Shown: positions 1 through 10,690, counted from the first letter of the stretch. The stretch is DNA of 64,000 nt from Nereocystis luetkeana (GCA_031213475.1 JARUPZ010000027.1:5650132-5714131), one strand, 5' to 3'. Made by a program: numbers and translations. The notes: generated from the sequence alone by a model not told the origin.

Positions 1-2578
1 TGCACCAGGGTATGCACATAGTGGTCGAAATGTTGCAACTTAGACCCTCTTGACAGGTTGAGGTACCGGACACCGTCCTCTCCCTGGACCCCTCAATAAA
101 CAGTGTACTTCGAAGTATAAACCTACACACGGGAACAGTAGAGTGCTACCCCCCCGTTAGAAGCAAGGTTTTCCTTATTGCTGTGCCGCGATCATAGGTG
201 GCAAGCAATATCAATAGTGTATGTACTTAGTATATAACCACTAAACGAGGACTGTAGAGCGCCATTCCCTCCCCGCCAGAAGCAAGGCTTTCCATAATAA
301 TATGATCTACTGTGCGGCAGTCGAGCTGCGGTGACGTGGCGACAGCGGTGCAGATGTAAAATAGATACAATACATAACCCTTACTCTTCCTGCAGTGACT
401 TGTCCCCTTTCCAAGACCGTCCACCAAGGAAACCAAGACTCCTAGCACCGCCTGACCTACTGTACCTATAATAGACACAGCAGTCAGCAATGTGGAGTGT
501 CCTCAATTTTTCCGACAGGCACGCAGGTACAGCCAACAGTAGTTCGACAAGCACATATTCGGTATGGGACAGAAGTAATAGAAGCAGGTACGGGACAACA
601 TAAATATATGCAGGTAATGTACATCAGCAGTTCAACAAGCACACAATACATGACAGCATGTCAGGCCTGGGGAAAAAAACGCAAGACTCCGAGTTCATCT
701 CAGGCATCATATGCATGCCCGTTTTCACCGTGGCTTTTCACGCTGCGGTACAATTTGGTGCGGTTTTACCGGACCGCAACATTTTTTCCTTCACCAAAGC
801 CGCACGGCATCGTGAAGTTTTCAATAATATAATGTGCACCGCACCGCACCACACCGCACCACACCGTAAAACAAAATGTGCACCGTACGATTCCCAAAAT
901 ATCCTAAACCGTACCAAACCGTGCTGTGTGATTTCGCACAAAAACCGCACCGCAGTGCGGTTCTAAATAGTAAAAAACCTTGATACTCCGCCAAGCAGGG
1001 CCCAGCCAAGCGGTGAACTAGAAGACAACAACGGTATAGGGAAATGAAACGCCCTGTGTGCGCCCCCTCGGCACACTGTGAATAATATGGCCTCGGCCCC
1101 GTCGATAGTATGGCCAACAAAAAACGAAATACTTATTTCCGAGCCCTCCGACACTAGTCGGGGGCGGGGGCGGTGGGGGTAGTTAGTTGTCAGGGATTTC
1201 AGAACCCCGTATGTCCTCGGCAGTGGCACGTATTTTTGCCCGCCGAATCGAGTACGAAACACGATTTCCGATGTGTTCCACTGTATCTAGCCTTCGTGTA
1301 TGGTACTGCAGATCGGTGGCAATTTATGTCGGTAACGATAGCGTTGGGGAAGAGGAGGAAGAGAACCCTGTTTTTGGGACCCCGGAGGATGGTCGAACGA
1401 AAGAACGGTGCCGGGTTTATGAGTCAGATCGGATACAGCCAAGGGCGAAAGAGAGACTAAAACATTCCTAGTATACCACACAGCTCGTTAAAAGTGAACA
1501 GCCGGCCACTTCAGTGATGATGCAATGCAGTAGCAGTGCTCGCGTAGACGTGGCGTGCGGCTTCGATTTCACCTCCCGCTGTATGCTCGCTCTAGACACT
1601 TATGGTTCACAGCATAGCGAGGCCAACAGCACCCGTGCCCCTCCCGTGTCCGCTTCTGCCGTGGCAGGTATTGCGCGGAGGACTGACCGTGCTTCGTCGA
1701 TGTAGGAGGGGCATTGCTGCTTCGATTTGGCTCATGGGGAGCTGAGTCTTGACCTTGCGGGAGGGGCAAGGGGCGCTTCCAATATTACAACGACGTGTAA
1801 CGATTCTCGTTGTGTGTTTTGTTATCCCTGTTCTGGAGGTGGTGTGGTGATTTGTTGGTGAATGGCTGCAGTGGACGCCGCTTGCGGGAGATATATGGTG
1901 GCGGCATCGAATCCGAAAATCGTGTACAATGCGATTTGCCAGAGATATGTGCCGACGGTACGCTCTTGCAGTTCGTACTCTTCGTATTTATTGCTTGCTT
2001 CGAACACGTTGCCTTGACGCATCTGCACTGCCGTGCGCCACCATCAAGGTCCGATTCAATTAAATACCTGGTACAGCATAGTGTGCGCGCTCAATCTGCG
2101 TCGTCGTGAGCCTTTCCTTGGTGGAAGTGTGGCGTTTCGCCCAATATAAACGAGTCTCGCAGAGCTGAAATTGTCGGTGCTGTCGGCGGCTCTGCCGAAT
2201 AATTGGGACTCCCCTCCGTGGTCGAACCTAGCTCTTCGTGACGTGGCTCGTTGATGGAGCCTGTCTGCTTTGTTTTCCCTTCGCCCTCTCCTATTGTTAC
2301 CTTCGAGAGCGGCCGAGACGCTCGTGAGGGATGGCTACTACGCGCACTCCTATTTTCGATTCGGCCGGGGCGTTTCTTGCTTTCGGGTGGCGTTTCTTGC
2401 GTTTTGGTGTATACATTTCCCCTATTAATAGCCCTCCCCTCTCGTCCTCTTTGCTCGAGATCGACAGAGCCATTCGTGGCCCTCGTTTTCCTTGCTTTCC
2501 ACACTGAGGTCCCTTTCAGCTGCCTCTTGGACGTATCGTTGCCGTCGGGACAGGATGGGGGTACAATGCATAACAGTC
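1..2578. other. Spacer with no recognised gene
   Basis: I see no convincing gene here. Open frames are short, overlap on both strands and match no family I recognise. The longest, about 165 codons at 2091-2594 on the minus strand, is opposed by an equally open plus frame at 2251-2589 and runs into the A1 repeat of the recombinase element, so it is not supported. Between about 740 and 965 the DNA is built from degenerate copies of ACCGCACC and its complement GGTGCGGT, a local simple repeat. Confidence 0.5.
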
Positions 2579-2819
2579 GAAGTCCGTAGGACAAACTGAA
2601 AGGTAAGTTTTAGTGACGACCAACGGATTTACGCTTTTTGATGGTCGTGGGCTCTACCGACGTTTATATTTCGACCAGAGGCAAGTGTATAGGGGAGAGA
2701 CGCTCACTCGTGAGTGCCTTGAGCTTGACGTGCATAGCTGCGCTGGGCCCAGCCGAGGTATACAAGCACGACACTGCCGGCTGCCGAGTGAGAAGCCTAG
2801 ACTAGGTCTACTGTTGTGG
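2579..2819 (+). repeat. Split direct repeat A1
   Basis: This 241-bp stretch runs from GAAGTCCGTAGGAC to CTACTGTTGTGG. It aligns end to end, without net length change, to 4670-4910 with scattered substitutions. Similarity stops at both ends, which defines the repeat. It is the left terminal copy of the recombinase element. Confidence 0.85.
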
Positions 2820-3429
2820 CCTCCGGCGGCGCCTTGGGGGGTATTATTTAGGGCCCGAGCAGGGGCACGGCGCGTGTTCGCGTTTTAAATTCGACGCCGA
2901 CATGCGCGACCGACTGCGTGCGACGGTGAAAGTTAGAACGATCTATTGATTAACGTGATCGAGCTGTTGACCATGGTTGTAGCGGTGTGGATGCTTGTGA
3001 CGCAGTCGGACATACTGCCTAGTTTCGCACGGGGTGCCATCTTAATGCGGGGGAATAACACGCCCGCCGTTCAATGGGTTTGCAAATGCAGGGGGGGGGA
3101 AGGAACCCCGAGCGGGGACACTTATGTGTCTTTTAGGGTATCTGGAGGTAAGCAGTGAATAGTGTTTCGATGCGTTGCACGTCGCTGGCGTAGAGAACAT
3201 TATTGCGGACGGCCTCTTATGAAGGGAGCCAGAGGCGATCGGCGTCAGTGCCCGCACGGTCCGGCCCAAAGTTGGTTGGCGCCGACAGGTACTGGGGCCA
3301 GCGGGCGTCGCGCTATGCTCAGGAGTGCCGGCAGCCAGCTTCTCCGATAGTCGGTTCCGCCTTCGTCTCATGGGGCTTATTCGTCAGATTTCCGGTCTGG
3401 GACCTCTTTTGGAGGGCTGATCGGTGAGG

Positions 3430-4390
3430 TCTAGTACTTCTACGCGGCAGCCTCCTATACGGGTAAGATTCAGGCCTTGCTCGACTTTGTGGCGTGGTGT
3501 GCGTCGGAGAGCAACCAAGCCGGTATTATCGCGAGTAAACTGTCAGCAGTTTCACACTTCCACCGCGTGAATTTGCAAATGGAGTTGCCAACGTCGTCGC
3601 TGCTTATTAAACACGCACTGAAGAGAGTTGCACGGTCGCACACGGCCGCCGGTACCCCGAAGAAAAATCGTTGCCCCATTCCATGGGACGCGGTGTTGGG
3701 AGGACAGGACTTGGTCCTGTCGTGGGGGCCAGGCGGCCAAGTTACCTGGACTCCCCTCGTGTTGGGCTATTTATTTGTGGCGAAGTCAGGCGAAATCTTC
3801 GCCTCGCCTACCGATGCGCTGCACCCCGTGTACGTCTTGACGAGGGGAGACGTAGCGTTGTACCGGGGGGGGGGTGGCGTTTGACCTTGTTGCAGTGGCA
3901 CCAGTCCACCAGCATCGAAGTTCGATTTCGAAGCCATAATGGAGACCAGGCCCAACAGGGGTCGGTTATCGTGCGTACACGCGATGACGCCTGGGGGCCG
4001 CGTTCTGGGGTAGGAGCTGGCGGCGGCGCCGTCGCCCTCGTGGTGGAATTGTTGTCGGGCTATCCGACATTGTCGGAGAGCCCCCCCCTGTTGATATCTC
4101 AGTACGGTAACGAGGTTAGAGTGTGGATGTACCAGGAGGCCCTCGCGGCGCTTCGCCAGGTGGTGGCAAAAGCAGGAGATGGTCCCAGCGAAGTCGCCCT
4201 CTCTCATTGCGTTTCGGTGCAGCCACTACGCTGGCGGCGCGGGGGGAGGTGCCGCAGAGGGTAATTCGAAGAAGGGTGGATGGAAGTCTTCAGAGTCTTC
4301 TAAGGAACACACTCGGGATGACCCAGTGGACGCGGGTATCGTATCTCGTAAACTAGGAGAGACTGGGAAGATAGGGCAGAGGTAGCCAGC
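3430..4390 (+). pseudogene. Decayed tyrosine recombinase
   Basis: The reading frame is broken into four pieces: 3477-3870 (frame 3), about 3880-4180 (frame 2), about 4180-4265 (frame 1) and 4266-4385 (frame 3). The first break is at a G run near 3870. Piece one looks like the helical core-binding domain and the start of the catalytic domain, with WTPLVLGYLFVAKSGE resembling the block with the first catalytic Arg region. Piece two has the beta-strand and helix region (IEVRFRSHNGDQAQ). Piece three has SLRFGAATTLAARGEVPQRV, the usual HxLR-GGAT box, and piece four has GWKSSESSKEHTRDD, the nucleophile box. The His before the second catalytic Arg reads Leu, and the nucleophile Tyr position reads His, so even without frameshifts it would be inactive. 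It sits between A1 and B1 of the split-repeat element. Confidence 0.75.
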
Positions 4391-4450
4391 AGGTCAGGGT
4401 ACTGTATGGGGCCAAACACCGTAGTATCGACGCGACGTCGGAGTTGGGGT

Positions 4451-4667
4451 ATGTCAATGGCTTTCTACCATTGGGGGGCCTGGTCGTCCGAGACTGCGTG
4501 TGTTAGGGCCCGGGCCAGTCGGCTGGTGGGGAGGACTATCGGGTACTGGAACGAGAAGCAGCGGCCGGTGTTGCGGCTCTCGTACTACGCCAGTGGAACC
4601 CCCCCCCCCGACGTCGCAGAGAATAATCACACGACGAGTCGAAGGATATACATTTAAACATAACTTT
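4451..4667 (+). repeat. Split direct repeat B1
   Basis: The sequence starts at ATGTCAATGG and carries the blocks GTCCGAGACTGCGTGTGTTA and GGAACGAGAAGCAGCGGCCG. It aligns to 5055-5270 with point differences and small indels. A2 follows directly at 4670, so B1 and A2 are contiguous, as expected for the right end of a split-repeat element. Confidence 0.82.
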
Positions 4668-4669
4668 CC

Positions 4670-4910
4670 GAAGTCCGTAAGACAAAATTAAATGTAAGAT
4701 ATAATGGCAACCGACGGATTGACGGTTTGAGATAGTCGTGGGCTCTACCGATGTTTGTATTTCGATCAACGGCAAGGGTATAGGAGAGAGATGCTTACTC
4801 GTGAGTAGTTTTAGCTTGACGTACATAGCTGCGCCGGGCCCAGCGGAGGTACACAAGCACGACACCGCCCGCTGCCGAATGAGAAGCCTAGACTAGGTCT
4901 ACTGTTGTGG
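4670..4910 (+). repeat. Split direct repeat A2
   Basis: This is the second copy of A1 with the same 241-bp length and the same end points (GAAGTCCGTAAGAC to CTACTGTTGTGG). The copies differ at scattered sites, so the element is not recent. Confidence 0.85.
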
Positions 4911-5054
4911 TTTTTCCCGCCCATCCACCCTTTTCTTTTTCGAAGGTGGGTGGAACGGAGCGGCCAAACGAGGTGTGGGCCACACGGTATAGTATTTATA
5001 GTTTTTGTTCGCGATTGGTTGGTAGCGATTCCGGGGTTCACTAGCAGAATGAGC

Positions 5055-5270
5055 ATGTCAATGGTTTTTTACCATTGGGGGTCTCGGTCGTCCGAGACTG
5101 CGTGTGTTAGGGCCCAGGCCAGTCGGCTGGGAAGGGGGGCTCTTGGGTATTGGAACGAGAAGCAGCGGCCGGTGCCGCGGCTCTCGTATCACGCCATTGG
5201 ACCCCCTCCCGCCCCCAACATCGCGTAGACTAATAGAAGAACCATAATCGGAGGGACACATTAAAAATAA
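5055..5270 (+). repeat. Split direct repeat B2
   Basis: This is the second copy of B1. It is separated from A2 by about 145 bp of unrelated sequence (4911-5054). It probably marks the right end of the recombinase element. The exact end is uncertain because the AT-rich edge is diverged. Confidence 0.8.
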
Positions 5271-6250
5271 ATCATGTGGTAAAAACGTACTTCGTATGAT
5301 GTTAGGATTCCGCGGTGCTTTTTCTTGCCCCTGCCGAGTCACAGCCGAGGCGTGCATGCCGGCGTACTTGGTTCGCATTGCCCCGTTTCTTGTTCACGGG
5401 CTTTTTAATCAGCCAGCCCCCTGCCTTTGTGCGATTTGATTTTGTTGAGCTGATAGATCGGTCAACCGTGCCGGCGCCTTTCTTCGTGCGTTTTGTATAC
5501 TTAATACATACCCTCGTAGGCTGGTATATACCTGGTAATGCATGTGATGCATGGTCCTCTTTTTCGACGGGTCGCTACAAGGTGATCTGGCCTACGTTGT
5601 GTTGATTTTAGTTATCAGTTGTACAGAACCTCGTCAAAGGCCGACGAATTAGACCTGGGTATATATATGCTGTTCATCAGTTATTCAACGCGCATTACGC
5701 GCATTATTCAACGCGCAGATGCTCGGCTTTTTTACGAGCTGAATGATAGACGTATCTTCGCTCTTCTGCTGTATTTTACACTATAATCCAGTTGTTTGCA
5801 TGGGCAAAACTACTTTGACTTATCCATGAGATGCAGCGGGATTGAAGATCGGCAAAAATGTTGTGCGTACTACCTCCGTATCAATAACACGGCATACGAC
5901 AACGACCTCCAATCTGCGCACGGGTGACCTCTGGCCAAGGCGTCGGCATCCGCTCTTGGCCAAGTGGTGGGTCTGGGAAGTACGGCAAATACCGGCTTAC
6001 CCTGCGCATCACTCGCACGAACGGCGATAATAAAACTCAGAAAAAAGTGTTGAAAAGGCGAAAACACTGCCAGCACGTACTGTAGGACAGAAAACCTTCA
6101 AGGCGCTCGTCCTAGGATCTTACCGAAAAGGTTTCGGGGCCCACTGCACATTATATATTCCAGACAATTATTTTCTCTACAAGGGAATCACAGCGTTCTC
6201 CCCCCCAAGCAACCCCTGGGAGGTGTTTTTCACGTATACTATGTTCGTTT
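5271..6250. other. Spacer without a recognised gene
   Basis: I see nothing convincing here. Open frames of 60-100 codons exist on both strands, but none resembles a known family and none has a codon-like composition different from the surroundings. A local duplication of CAACGCGCA is visible near 5685-5720. Confidence 0.4.
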
Positions 6251-6318
6251 TATAAAGGATAGACCACTGAGCTACTCAGTCAGCGCTGACTGAGTAGCTC
6301 AGTGGTCTATCCTTTATA
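6251..6318. repeat. Perfect 68-bp palindrome with tRNA-like D-arm sequence in each arm
   Basis: The two 34-nt arms are exact reverse complements centred between 6284 and 6285 (AGCGCT), with no spacer. Symmetry ends at 6250/6319. Each arm contains TAGCTCAGTGG, a perfect match to the polymerase III box A/tRNA D-arm consensus, so the arms are divergent tRNA-like 5' halves. Confidence 0.9.
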
Positions 6319-6400
6319 TTTCGAACAAAAGAAGTACCTTCGGGTTCGGTATGGCCTCCCGCCGATAAGATCCTCCGGGGTTGATCGAACCCCTAATCAG
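6285..6400 (+). repeat. tRNA-like (polymerase III promoter-like) segment, possible SINE head
   Basis: A box A match (TAGCTCAGTGG, about 6294-6304) is followed about 40 nt later by GGGTTCGGTATGG, a box B-like element. Further on, GGGGT-TGATCGA-ACCCC (about 6375) could form a T-arm. It does not fold into a canonical tRNA with a matching acceptor stem, so a tRNA-derived repeat is more likely than a tRNA gene. Confidence 0.4.
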
Positions 6401-6571
6401 CGCCTGGTTTTTCTTTCATATTGTCCCCGTCCCTGGTCGTGTGTTCTTTTACTCGTCAGGGGGTTCACTCCACTTCCGACTCTCTGGCCGAGTGTTCTTT
6501 TATCGTGGTTCTCTCCGCTTGATTTCCCGTTTTTTTACCGACGGCAGAAAAAGCGAATATACGACGCCTGG

Positions 6572-6642
6572 CGGGACTCGAATCCCGAACTTTCCAGGTA
6601 TAGCTTGCGGCCAAAACCTCCTCCTCCGCAGCTTCATTTTTC
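6572..6642 (-). repeat. tRNA-like T-arm segment, possible SINE fragment
   Basis: On the minus strand CGGGATTCGAGTCCCG forms a T-arm with a box B match, followed by CCAGGCGTCG resembling a tRNA 3' end. The 5' part lacks a clear box A and acceptor partner. I call it a tRNA-derived fragment, not a tRNA gene. Confidence 0.3.
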
Positions 6643-7557
6643 GGAAAATAGCCACCCCTCCCCCCTCCCCCCCCCTTCACAAAAAACGTTATGTTTCTCG
6701 AGGCACGTGTTTTCTCGTATATGTTACTCCCAAGAAGGCATCACCAGATGTGAATACCATTGCACAAGTTTTGGGCTCGAATTTCAAAATATTCAGGGAA
6801 ACATTGGGCCCCAACAGTTAGTGGAGGCACACACTTCGTGCTTCAAGTATTGTAGACCAGACCATGTCGTACCTACGTTCTATACCTGGTATGATACACT
6901 CACATTTTCAGGAGTACACAGCGGTAACGGTAGCTGCGAAGCTCGCATTGGCTCATATGCACAGATGAACGCCTTTGATGTGTGTTCCCCCCTTTCAATT
7001 TGGGACACCACCGGGATTTCACGTCAACTAAATCCCGAAGGGGAACCTTTTGTGGTCTAATATGATGTCATGTGTACGATAGGGCATCGCTCGTTAAAAT
7101 ATCGTCGTGTTACTTTTTCTCGATCGTTGAGAATGCTGAAGATGGTAAATGATATTGCTCGTTAGATTGTTATCATCGTGTTGCTGTTAAGATCAAGGCC
7201 GGGACACTTTGTATCCCTGGACAGGTTTTGCCTATTAAGTCGGTACCCGTTGGTCCTCACACGTGTTGCTTGCTTAGAGATAGAAGAACAGCAGCTTTAG
7301 TCCTTTCGTGCACGCGGAGACTGAGAGCCTAGCTCGTGCCTCGCCGGGAAATCCCTGGTTTTCCATCTAATATACGCCTCGCAAGTACTACGAAAACGAT
7401 CCCAATTCCTGAACGCAGGTAATTACGGAGCTTTCAGCCTCATTCAGAGCAGCACCATAACACTAGCCCACTCTAATGAGCCGTATATGCAGAATTATGG
7501 GAAATTCGTGGAAACTCTGATTACACGAGCTAGAACATCACTCGAAGATGCGGCTCC
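6643..7557. other. Spacer without a recognised gene
   Basis: The plus-strand frame running 6302-7060 stays open for about 250 codons but begins inside the palindrome, crosses both tRNA-like segments and a C-rich run near 6660, and has no recognisable domain. I treat it as chance. Nothing else is visible up to 7557. Confidence 0.4.
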
Positions 7558-8322
7558 TCAAAACCCACTCCCACACCTCTGAACGGCAAGGTAACGAAGC
7601 CGGCAAGGTACGTCAAAAGGAGAAAGAAAGGAAAGCCTAGCCTTAAGGGGCAGGAGCAAATCGTCATCGACAGCCATCGCCATACCACCCGCGAGCTCTT
7701 CTGCTGCCGTCCGTGACGTGAAGGAGCTGGATGAGCTGGCTCGAGAAGCGTCTCCCCGAGGATAGTTTCTCCTGTTTCGCCCGTCACTCGAGCTCTCCTT
7801 CCATATGCCTCGGTTTCCCCGGCTTCTAGTCCCGATTCGGCGAGACGTGCCACTGCCGTTGTCTGTATCTGAACCGCGGCGGGACCTGCTTTCATGGCCG
7901 GGCGAGTCCCCTCCAACTCTCGGGCGCCGGTGGTCCCGGTCCCGGTCGCCGGCGTGACGGTGGGAGCTGTCCCGGGTCGCAGAGCTATCGCCAACTGTCG
8001 GATGCCGGTGGACCCCGTTGTCCGAGGGGCGGTCGAGGATGACGTGGTCCAGTCCAAAGCCAGTTCCCACGTCTGGGAGCTGGTGTCCCTGGTGGGCGGA
8101 GTGCGCCTGACGCTTGCGGGGATCAATGTAGGCTTGAAGGTCAGGCCAGGAAACGGTCGTGGCTCCGCCCGCTACGCTCGCAGACAAGGGAGAACGGAAA
8201 CCAACAGATAGATGGCCCAAAATGTTGCTGTAGGTGCAAACAGGCGACTTCCAATTGCCAAGAGCTCCATGCTTTAGGAAAACAACCTCAACGCCGCATG
8301 CGCGTATGGTACGTACGTACAT
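7558..8322 (-). CDS. Uncharacterised Arg/Ser/Asp-rich ORF, possibly repeat-derived
   Basis: I do not recognise this frame. It begins at an ATG at 8322 and stays open for 254 codons. The middle is rich in Arg, Asp, His, Gly and Ser (RD/RS-type dipeptides) and comes from a GC-rich island that stands out from AT-richer flanks. An overlapping minus frame (7530-8126) is equally open, which weakens the case. The first 40-50 codons lie in a dispersed repeat also found at about 44770-45000. It may be a fragment of a mobile-element structural protein, but no catalytic motif supports that. Confidence 0.2.
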   Translation of the reverse strand: MYVRTIRACGVEVVFLKHGALGNWKSPVCTYSNILGHLSVGFRSPLSASVAGGATTVSWPDLQAYIDPRKRQAHSAHQGHQLPDVGTGFGLDHVILDRPSDNGVHRHPTVGDSSATRDSSHRHAGDRDRDHRRPRVGGDSPGHESRSRRGSDTDNGSGTSRRIGTRSRGNRGIWKESSSDGRNRRNYPRGDASRASSSSSFTSRTAAEELAGGMAMAVDDDLLLPLKARLSFLSPFDVPCRLRYLAVQRCGSGF

Positions 8323-8325
8323 AGT
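8155..8325. repeat. Dispersed repeat, copy 1 (partner at 44770-45000)
   Basis: The run CCCGCTACGCTCGC, the block around CAGGCGACTT...ATTGCCAAGAG...CCATGCTT, and a terminal GTACGTACGTACAT recur in the same order at 44770-45000 with moderate divergence. The family is unknown to me. Confidence 0.55.
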
Positions 8326-9644
8326 CTTTCGATATGTACGAAAGAAAAAACACCTAACTGTATCGCATGACGCTGCACTGCGCTGCGCTGCTGCGTGAGA
8401 TGAGCTGAGCTGGGTATGCCTTTCTTTCTTATTGCTGTTGATGCAAGTTCGTACTTTACCGTTTACATTTTACAACCACCAATCCATTGACGACGGGTTG
8501 TGTCACGGGTGTGCGATCATTTTAGGACTGCCTGCTGTAACTAGTACCTGGCACCACAGGTGCCAGGTTTACATCCAGCAGTACTACGGCTGTAGTAGTT
8601 GATCTCCCGCGACGACTGCACCAGCAATTTGGCACAAGTTTTTGGAATTATGATTAACATTCGAAGCCACATGCAGTCGCTACACGGCGTACAAAGTATC
8701 AGCATCTACGGTTGGTCCACTACTTCAAAAAGATGTTTGTGATACAGTACACATCTTGGTTCATTTTGTTTATCTCTCTACGCAGCCCTTGGCTGAATAA
8801 AATCTACAGAGGAATCCTTGCCCCCCTTCCGTCGAATTACCCCGTAGATTCGGGATCTCATTTCAACCCCCCCATCTCCCCCCCCTTCTCGCCCCTTCCC
8901 TCTCCGCCACGGCACGAGTGCATGGTCGACATAAATTGTGAGCTAGTACCACGAGCGCTACGTGGGTAACTACAGTAAAATCACCTCGAAGTCGTGCATC
9001 TTATTCGATTCGTCGACGCGAAAAGCAGCACGTAGTATTTTACCACATGATAGGAACTCTTTGTTTGGCGTACACGAATTTCCTAGAGACAATTCAATCC
9101 CAGTATGTTTCACAGGCCCGTCTGGCCTCGACAACAATCAGGCAAAACGTCACAAACCATAAACGCGCTCAGCCCAATTTAGGCCTGAAATAAGCCAATT
9201 TCGGGCCCGACGACCCCGTGACGGGTCGGGGTCGGGGTCGCAGTCGGGGTTAGGGTTGAACATAAGGGTTTGTATCGGGTCGGGTTGGCCAGCTGACAGT
9301 TAAAAAACAAAAACGTTGATTGCACCCCCCCGCATCATCCGTAGTTTTCTACACGGTGGTAAACAGCGCTCTCGAAAAGAGCCAGTAATGACAAAAAACA
9401 AAAACGTAAAAAACACACAGCTACGACAGCGTTCACCTGCCGAAGAGCCCCACGAAGAAAGTGCTACTGCTGTTATCCTTCGACTGGAAGATTCGCACTC
9501 GAATATCAATGGGGAGAGTATTCACTTCTGGTGCAGACGAGAGAACAGCAGCAACACCAGCAGCAGCAGTGTCACCATCACGACCGCCCACAGCGGCTTC
9601 ATCGACAGAGGGCAGGGTTCTACACTAGTTGAACTTGGCGTGGC
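8326..9644. other. Spacer with a G-rich block
   Basis: I see no gene here. At 9215-9290 the plus strand is a run of GGGTCGGGGTCGGGGTCG units passing into GGGGTTAGGGTT and GGGTCGGGTTGG. This could form G-quadruplexes and includes a telomere-like TTAGGG word, but there is no tandem array. A short palindrome, GTACCTGGCACCACAGGTGCC, lies near 8546-8566. Confidence 0.45.
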
Positions 9645-9985
9645 ATGACCATGGTAACACCCATGGCATACCATGGCATCCCCACGGCATCCCCACGGCA
9701 TCCCAAGGTGTGGCATAGGATTTCATGGCACGCCGTGGGGGGTGCCGTGGCATGCCACGGGTGGTGCCAGCAACCCCCGCGGCAACCACCACGGTACTCC
9801 ATGGAATGTCATGGCAACCCCCACGGCACCCCAATGTTTACGGCACCCCAATGTTCACTCTTTGAATTTTGCGTGGCATGGCCATGGTACCACTCATGAC
9901 TTACCATGGCATCCCCACGGTATCCCATGGTGTGGCATAGGATTTCATGGCATGCCGTGGGGGTTGCCGTGGCATGCCACTCCGG
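9645..9985. repeat. CATGG/GCATGCC-rich composite repeat
   Basis: The block is made of recurring words CCATGGCAT, CCCCACGGCATCC and GCCGTGGCATGCCAC. A unit of about 80 bp around GTGTGGCATAGGATTTCATG occurs twice, at about 9672-9770 and 9905-9980, some 233 bp apart. CGGCACCCCAATGTT is repeated side by side at about 9826-9855. Many words are self-complementary, so the block can form hairpins. Open frames through it exist only because the repeat lacks stops. Confidence 0.8.
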
Positions 9986-10690
9986 GCGCTCGCGCTCACG
10001 GCAGCCAAACAAGAAGCGGCAGCTACCGCTCGCGCCGTCACCACGGCCGCCAGAGCCTCGGAGACTGCCGCCAGCGCCTCCAAGGCTGCCGCCAGTGCCT
10101 CCGAGGACGAAGTGCGCTCCGCCTCCCTCGCCCGGGGAGCCATCTCCCGCACCAGGGAAGCTCGGCGGGCTGCCCGGGCGACCAGCAACACGAAGACCCA
10201 TCGTTTTGCCGAGGCTGGAGTTTCAGCTGGGGATCTACCCCTCGTTATGACCGCGACCGCTCCGGCCCCCGTTCCAGTCCCCGGACAGAGCACTCCGCGC
10301 CAGCACCTCACCAGCGAGGTTGCGGTCTACGCATGGACCCGGAGGCCCGGCGACGGGGATTTTTTGTAAGGGAGGGTCGCCTGCATGGCGGCCGAGCCCG
10401 ACCCGTGCTTCCCTCCAGAGGTGGCGACAGTTGTGGTCTACACCGCCCGCCGACTCCGACGCGAAATTCCCGACGAAGCCCTCCCCATCAACGACGTCTA
10501 GATCCAGGTGGCGGACGACCCCTGGGAAGCGCAGCGACGCCACGCGTTTACCATGGCCTCGGTGGGGCTACGCGAAGCGTCTTGTATTATACTGGTGTAT
10601 CGACTCCTTAACGAGCTCCATATCATGTTGGTGCTTTTTTCCTTGATGGCATTCTGTTTCTTACTACCCGTAGCAGAACACCTCTAGGCA
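9947..10690 (+). pseudogene. Decayed ORF of unknown family
   Basis: One frame (frame 2) reads from 9947 to a stop at about 10687 with only two interruptions, TAA at 10367-10369 and TAG at 10499-10501. Before the first stop it is Ala/Ser/Arg-rich and looks coiled. Between and after the stops it reads like ordinary protein (MAAEPDPCFPPEVATVVVYT, then IQVADDPWEAQRRHAFTM) and ends in a hydrophobic segment. The GC-rich composition differs from the flanks. I do not recognise the family. A broken host gene or mobile-element ORF are both possible. Confidence 0.4.

Larger units (their letters stand above)
2579..5270 (+). mobile_element. Remnant of a tyrosine-recombinase (Ngaro/PAT-like DIRS) element with split direct repeats
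   Basis: Two different sequences are each present twice in the order A1 (2579-2819), recombinase relic (about 3430-4390), B1 (about 4451-4667), A2 (4670-4910), B2 (about 5055-5270). A1 and A2 are the same length, 241 bp, and B1 lies immediately before A2. This A1-ORF-B1-A2-B2 layout is the split-direct-repeat arrangement of Ngaro and PAT-like DIRS retrotransposons. In those elements the recombinase gene is the last ORF, next to B1, as here. Only about 600 bp separates A1 from the recombinase, so gag and reverse transcriptase/RNase H are missing. I infer an internally deleted, non-autonomous, dead copy. A Crypton-like element would not explain the split repeats. Confidence 0.75.

Noticed and set aside
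6302..7060. 252-codon plus frame
   Set aside because: It starts in a palindrome, crosses tRNA-like repeats and a C run, and shows no domain.
9215..9290. Interstitial telomere
   Set aside because: Only a single TTAGGG-like word lies in a GGGTCGG-rich stretch; there is no tandem array.
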